From Candidatus Sulfopaludibacter sp. SbA3 (GTDB lineage Bacteria; Acidobacteriota; Vicinamibacteria; Vicinamibacterales; UBA2999): a DNA stretch of 45,041 nucleotides. A program made the position numbers and the translations under genes. The DNA lies in the NCBI GenBank assembly GCA_945903265.1, contig CAMDNQ010000023.1, positions 1 to 45,041 of the forward strand, in the 5' to 3' direction. Of this stretch, positions 41,097 through 45,041 are shown piece by piece. The first letter of the stretch is position 1; each line of letters begins with the position of its first letter. Below the pieces are notes generated by a model. The model did no database searches. It was not told where the DNA came from and saw only the letters and a program-made list of their open reading frames with translations.

Positions 41097-42103
41097 TGGA
41101 GGGAGCGCCTCCAAAGAGCCGGCCGACCCGGGTGCTGGTGGCTGACGATACCGACAGCATCCGCGCCCTGTTCGAGAAGCTGCTCGCGAGCGACGGCTAC
41201 CAGGTCACGAGCGTCGTGGATGGGTTGCAGGCGCTCGAAGCCGCGCACAGCATCCGCCCGGACGTCGTTCTGCTCGATGTCGGCATGCCGGGACTCGACG
41301 GCATCGAAGTGTGCCGTCGGCTGAAAAGCGATCCGACCATGCGTCTGACCCCGGTCGTCCTGGTGACGGGACTGTCGGACCTCGCCGACCGCATTCGCGG
41401 AATCGAAGCGGGTGCCGACGACTTCCTGACCAAGCCCGTCCATCCGCACGAGCTGCGCGCCCGCGTGGCGTCGCTGTCGCGGATGAAGCACCTGACGGAC
41501 GCGCTTGATTCGGCGGAGAGCGCGTTCATGGCGCTGGCGCTGACCATCGAGGCGCGCGACCCGACGACGAGGGGCCACTGCGAGCGTCTGGCGAAGTGGG
41601 CCGTGCAGCTGGGACGCGCGCTGGGCCTTGCCGCCGACGATCTCGATGCGCTCCACCGCGGTGGATATCTGCACGACGTCGGCAAGATTGGTGTCCCCGA
41701 CGCCGTGCTCCTGAAACCAGGACCGCTGACCGCACAGGAATTCGAGCAGATGAAGCGGCATACGGAGATCGGAGACACGCTGTGCGCTCCGCTGCAATCG
41801 TTGCGCGACGTCCGGCCGATCGTCCTGTCGCACCACGAGAAGCTGGATGGCAGCGGCTATCCGCAGGGACTGCGCGGAGACGCTGTTCCGGTGCTCGCGC
41901 AGATTGTCGGAGTCGTCGACGTGTACGACGCCTTGACGTCGGATCGGCCGTACCGGCTCGCGCTGGAGCCTGAAACGGCGGCGCGCCATCTTGTGGAAGA
42001 CGTGGAGCGGGGGCGGTTTTCGAAGCTGCACGTCGAGGCGTTCCTCGACAGCCTGCGGCTAACCTCCGCGGGTGTGCATCTCGAGGTGCGGGTCCCGTCG
42101 TAG
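41096..42103 (+). CDS. Response regulator with HD-GYP domain (probable c-di-GMP phosphodiesterase)
   Basis: 335 residues. The receiver (10-130) is complete: DD at 17-18, phospho-accepting Asp61 in LLDVGMPGLDG, Thr91 and Lys113 in LTKP. The HD-GYP domain follows, with HD at 193-194 (HDVGKIGVP), HHEKLDGSGYPQG (from 246) and VVDVYDALTSDRPYR. These motifs match active enzymes that break cyclic di-GMP, linking the gene to biofilm or motility control. No cognate histidine kinase is in the window. It is coupled to the degenerate regulator upstream, and its last 45 bp overlap the convergent moaA gene. Confidence 0.93.
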   Translation: MEGAPPKSRPTRVLVADDTDSIRALFEKLLASDGYQVTSVVDGLQALEAAHSIRPDVVLLDVGMPGLDGIEVCRRLKSDPTMRLTPVVLVTGLSDLADRIRGIEAGADDFLTKPVHPHELRARVASLSRMKHLTDALDSAESAFMALALTIEARDPTTRGHCERLAKWAVQLGRALGLAADDLDALHRGGYLHDVGKIGVPDAVLLKPGPLTAQEFEQMKRHTEIGDTLCAPLQSLRDVRPIVLSHHEKLDGSGYPQGLRGDAVPVLAQIVGVVDVYDALTSDRPYRLALEPETAARHLVEDVERGRFSKLHVEAFLDSLRLTSAGVHLEVRVPS

Positions 42104-43102
42104 CGTATCGATCGGGATCAGCGGCGCGCGGTCGCGCATGGCGAGCCGGTCCTCGGCGCCTCGATCCCGCCGGTTCACCCAGATCCCGCGAATCAATTCA
42201 ACGAGCTCGGTCCTCGACGCACCGTCCCGCAGCGCGCGGCGCAGGTCGACTCCGCCCGCCGCGTACAGGCACAGATACCAGATGCCGTCCGCTGTGAGCC
42301 GGCTGCGGTCGCAATCTGCGCAGAACGGCGCCGTCGTGGACGCGATGATGCCGAAGATCGTTCCATCCGGCAGCCGATAGCGGTCCGCCGGCGCGGACGA
42401 ATGTTCGTCGACGGCCACGGCCGACCCGTAGTGCGTCGCGATCCGCGCCAGCATCTCGTCGCGCGGGACGACCTTGTCCATCGACCAGTGCGTGGCGCCG
42501 CCCACGTCCATGTACTCGATGAACCGCACTTCCGCTCCGTACCGCCGGCCGAACTCCAGGAGCGCCACAAGCTCGTCGTCGTTGGTACCGCGGATGACCA
42601 CGGTATCGATCTTCAAGCCCGGGAAGTGGGGCGCGGCCGCGGCGATCCCGTCCAGCACGCGGGGCAGATCGTTCGAGCGCGTGAGGTCGCGAAAACGGTC
42701 CGCCTGCAGCGTGTCCAGACTGACCGTCAGCCGGTGGAGGCCCGCCGCCTTGAGCGCCGGCGCCGCATCCGCCAGCAGCACGCCATTCGTGGTCAGTGCG
42801 AGGTCGCGAATCGCGGGGCGTGCCGCGAGCCCTTTCACGAGGATGGGCAGATCGCGGCGAAGGAGCGGCTCGCCGCCGGTCAGGCGGACCTTGTCCACGC
42901 CCAGATCGGTGAAGACATCCACGAGCCGCTCGATTTCCTCGAAATGGAGGATGTCCTCGCGCGGCAGCCAGACGTAGTCCTGTTCCGGCATGCAGTAGCT
43001 GCAGCGCAGGTTGCACCGGTCCGTCACGGAGAGACGGAGATTGCGCAGGGGCCGTTCGAACTGGTCCAGGACCACCGTGGTTATTGTAGGGGAACGCTCC
43101 AT
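42059..43102 (-). CDS. moaA: GTP 3',8-cyclase MoaA (molybdenum cofactor biosynthesis)
   Basis: 347 residues. A radical SAM enzyme starting molybdopterin synthesis from GTP. The SAM cluster is CNLRCSYC (Cys30, Cys34, Cys37), the second cluster has Cys261, Cys264 and Cys278, and the protein ends in the conserved C-terminal Gly-Gly. Other motifs: VRLTGGEPLLRRDL and LTVSLDTL. ATG 43102 overlaps the end of amrS by 22 bp; a frame further upstream is shadow. The 3' end, including the Gly-Gly codons, overlaps the HD-GYP gene antisense. Other moa genes are not in the window. Confidence 0.95.
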   Translation of the reverse strand: MERSPTITTVVLDQFERPLRNLRLSVTDRCNLRCSYCMPEQDYVWLPREDILHFEEIERLVDVFTDLGVDKVRLTGGEPLLRRDLPILVKGLAARPAIRDLALTTNGVLLADAAPALKAAGLHRLTVSLDTLQADRFRDLTRSNDLPRVLDGIAAAAPHFPGLKIDTVVIRGTNDDELVALLEFGRRYGAEVRFIEYMDVGGATHWSMDKVVPRDEMLARIATHYGSAVAVDEHSSAPADRYRLPDGTIFGIIASTTAPFCADCDRSRLTADGIWYLCLYAAGGVDLRRALRDGASRTELVELIRGIWVNRRDRGAEDRLAMRDRAPLIPIDTLRRDPHLEMHTRGG

Positions 43103-44157
43103 CGGCCGGGGATCACGGCGGCGCACGCCGGGCAGGCGCCGAAGGGCGTGAGCCGATACTGCTGAATCTGGTAGCCGTAGCGGGTGATCAGGCGCTCGCC
43201 GCACTGATGACAGTTCGTGTGCTCGAGATCCCCGACGCGCCCGGGCTGGTTACCGGCATAGACATAGCGGAGGCCCGCGGTCCGGGCAAGCGACGCCGCG
43301 TGCGTCAGCATCGCCGCCGTCGTATTTGGCGCATCGGTCATGCGGTAGTCCTGGTGAAACGCCGTGACGTGCCATGGGATGTCCACAGAGACGCCCGCGA
43401 TGAACTCCGTCAGCCCCCGCAGTTCCGTCTCACTGTCGTTGAATCCAGGAACGAGCAGCGTCACGACTTCCACCCAGACGCCGCTGCGATGTAGCCAGGC
43501 GATGGTGTCGAGGATCGGCTGCAGCCGCCCGCCAAGCTCGCGGTAGCGGCGATCGTCGAAGCTCTTGAGATCGACTTTGTACAGATCGATGTGCGGCCGG
43601 AGGTATTCGAGGACGCGCGTGGTGCCGTTGCCGTTGGAGACAAAACCGGTCACCAGACCCTGAGCGCGGGCCTCCTTGAAAATCGCGACGGCCCATTCCG
43701 CGGTAATCAGCGGCTCGTTGTAGGTGGAGACGACGATCCGGGCGCCCTGACGCAGCGCATCATGGACGAGCGATGCGGGCGTCGTATCGCGCGGCGCCGC
43801 GACGGCCTCCGGATCGCGCAACGCCTGGGATGTCACCCAGTTCTGGCAGTAGCTGCAGTGGAGATCGCAGCCCAGCATTCCGAAGCTGTAGGCGAGTGCC
43901 CCGGGATACGCGTGAAAGAACGGTTTCTTTTCAACCGGGTCGCACTGGACGCCGCCCACGTAGCCCCACGGGACGTGAAGCCGTCCGCCGTCGTTGTAGC
44001 GCACTTTGCACACGCCGCGGGCGCCGTCGGGAATGGGGCACTCGTGCCCGCACGCGTAGCACCGGAGCCGCCCGCCGCTGATGGATTCGACCAGCTCAGG
44101 AGCCGCGTCACGCGTACGAACCGCGAGGACCTCTTCCAGCGTGGGCACGTCGCTCAT
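43081..44157 (-). CDS. amrS: AmmeMemoRadiSam system radical SAM enzyme AmrS
   Basis: 358 residues. The radical SAM cluster is CDLHCSYC (Cys97, Cys101, Cys104), preceded by an N-terminal Cys set (Cys33, 36, 40, 50) and GYVGGVQCDPVEKKPFFHAYPG, the mark of this family. The C-terminus has a second Cys cluster (Cys316, 319, 342, 345) that looks like a zinc ribbon. AmrS normally occurs with Memo and AMMECR1 proteins; neither partner is present here. The biochemical role of this system is poorly known. The enzyme gene is coupled to moaA by a 22-bp overlap. Pyruvate formate-lyase activase-like annotation is an older alternative. Confidence 0.93.
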   Translation of the reverse strand: MSDVPTLEEVLAVRTRDAAPELVESISGGRLRCYACGHECPIPDGARGVCKVRYNDGGRLHVPWGYVGGVQCDPVEKKPFFHAYPGALAYSFGMLGCDLHCSYCQNWVTSQALRDPEAVAAPRDTTPASLVHDALRQGARIVVSTYNEPLITAEWAVAIFKEARAQGLVTGFVSNGNGTTRVLEYLRPHIDLYKVDLKSFDDRRYRELGGRLQPILDTIAWLHRSGVWVEVVTLLVPGFNDSETELRGLTEFIAGVSVDIPWHVTAFHQDYRMTDAPNTTAAMLTHAASLARTAGLRYVYAGNQPGRVGDLEHTNCHQCGERLITRYGYQIQQYRLTPFGACPACAAVIPGRWSVPLQ

Positions 44158-44181
44158 CGTACGATACGATCAGAAGTTCCA

Positions 44182-44943
44182 ATGCCTCGAATACTCGTCA
44201 CCAATGACGACGGCGTTCAGTCCGAAGGAATCCACGCGCTCGCGCAGGCTCTCGCATCGCTGGGCGACGTCACCATCGTCGCCCCGACGCAGGAGGCCAG
44301 TGCGATCGGCCATGCGCTGACGCTTCGCCGGCCGCTGCGCCTCGAGACGAGCGGCGCCAATGTGTTCGCGGTGGACGGCACGCCCACCGACTGCGTGAAC
44401 GTCGCGATTGCGCACGTCCTCAGCGGCAAGCCCGACCTGATCGTGTCCGGGATCAACAAGGGGTGGAACCTGGGCGACGACGTGACCTACTCGGGAACGG
44501 TCTCGGGCGCGCTCGAGGGCGCGCTGCTGGGCATTCCGAGCATCGCGGTTTCCACCGAGAATCACCTGAGGAAGTACGAGTTCGAGTTCGGCCCGTCGGC
44601 CGAGGCCGCGCGCACGATCGCCGAAGCGGTGCTGGAGCAGGGGATGCCGCGATTTACGCTCCTGAACATCAACGTGCCGTTCGGTCCGAACAAAGGCTTC
44701 CGCGCGACGGTTCAGGCCCGGCGGAACCACATTACGGTCGTTGATAAACGCATCGATCCCCGGAACAGTGCGTATTTCTGGATTGAGGAAGGCGAGAACA
44801 ACTGGGAGCCGCACGACCGGTCGGACTACCAGGCGGTGCGCGATGGCTACATTTCCATTACCCCGCTGCAGCCCGACATGACGGCCCACGATGCGATGAA
44901 ATACGTCGAGGAGTTGCAGGTCACGACGCCGACCCGCCGGTGA
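44182..44943 (+). CDS. surE: 5'/3'-nucleotidase SurE
   Basis: 253 residues. A metal-dependent nucleoside monophosphate phosphatase, often linked to stationary-phase survival. N-terminal RILVTNDDGVQSEGIHAL provides the metal Asp pair, SGINKGWNLGDDVTYSGTVSGA is the second signature, and IAVSTENH and LLNINVPF follow. ATG 44182 starts 24 bp from the divergent amrS start; the upstream frame is not coding. Only tRNA-Pro(CGG) follows. Confidence 0.94.
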   Translation: MPRILVTNDDGVQSEGIHALAQALASLGDVTIVAPTQEASAIGHALTLRRPLRLETSGANVFAVDGTPTDCVNVAIAHVLSGKPDLIVSGINKGWNLGDDVTYSGTVSGALEGALLGIPSIAVSTENHLRKYEFEFGPSAEAARTIAEAVLEQGMPRFTLLNINVPFGPNKGFRATVQARRNHITVVDKRIDPRNSAYFWIEEGENNWEPHDRSDYQAVRDGYISITPLQPDMTAHDAMKYVEELQVTTPTRR

Positions 44944-44964
44944 TCTGATAAGCTCTTAGTTTGT

Positions 44965-45041
<77 letters not shown>

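Overview
The window is a gene-dense, high-GC chromosomal segment with no insertion sequence, phage gene or CRISPR array. Gene content and style suggest a diderm soil-type bacterium, most likely Acidobacteriota of the Vicinamibacteria type. The signs are many GTG/TTG starts, long translationally coupled gene runs, an AmrS radical-SAM enzyme, a bacterial eRF1-like (Vms1/baeRF) protein, a Tct-type transporter and short tandem repeats between genes. This placement is inference from gene content; no 16S rRNA is present.

Layout. 1-7217 (+): the tail of an unknown gene, a degenerate methyltransferase, a SAM hydroxide adenosyltransferase, GlpX, an MFS transporter, HflX, a TPR/SLH lipoprotein and PgsA. 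7228-7405: a long imperfect inverted repeat between convergent units. 7418-16436 (-): an eight-gene coupled exopolysaccharide operon with four GT4 and one GT2 glycosyltransferases, the priming polyprenyl-phosphate sugar transferase, a UDP-glucuronate decarboxylase and, in the middle, a membrane-anchored trypsin-like protease with a zinc ribbon. 16502-27234 (+): a divergent ten-gene run starting with sugar-nucleotide genes (ugd, galE), a DPMS-like GT2 and an MsbA-like ABC exporter, then passing into conserved housekeeping genes (yicC, gmk, rpoZ, coaBC, family-4 UDG, priA). Ugd and the decarboxylase on the opposite strand together would give UDP-glucuronate and UDP-xylose.

27237-32070: a triple-hairpin REP-like element, an HU plus site-2-protease pair on the minus strand driven by an excellent sigma70 promoter, der and a MerR regulator on the plus strand, tRNA-Pro(GGG) with a UUCG terminator, and a secreted beta-helix protein. 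32077-36178 (-): an enolase-superfamily enzyme followed by TctC, TctB and TctA, probably an organic-acid or sugar-acid uptake and catabolism unit. 36233-38334 (+): an exported B3-type metallo-beta-lactamase-fold protein and an overlapping HEXXH membrane protein. 38336-45041: the baeRF protein, Sua5, a receiver-Fis regulator that has lost the middle of its receiver, an HD-GYP response regulator, moaA, amrS, surE and tRNA-Pro(CGG).

The most unusual points are the protease embedded in the polysaccharide operon, the regulator lacking its phosphorylation site, heptamer tandem arrays that begin with TGA and coincide with the stop codon of the preceding gene, the triple-hairpin element, and a 45-bp antisense tail overlap between the HD-GYP gene and moaA. 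I did not find a clear new defence or mobile system.
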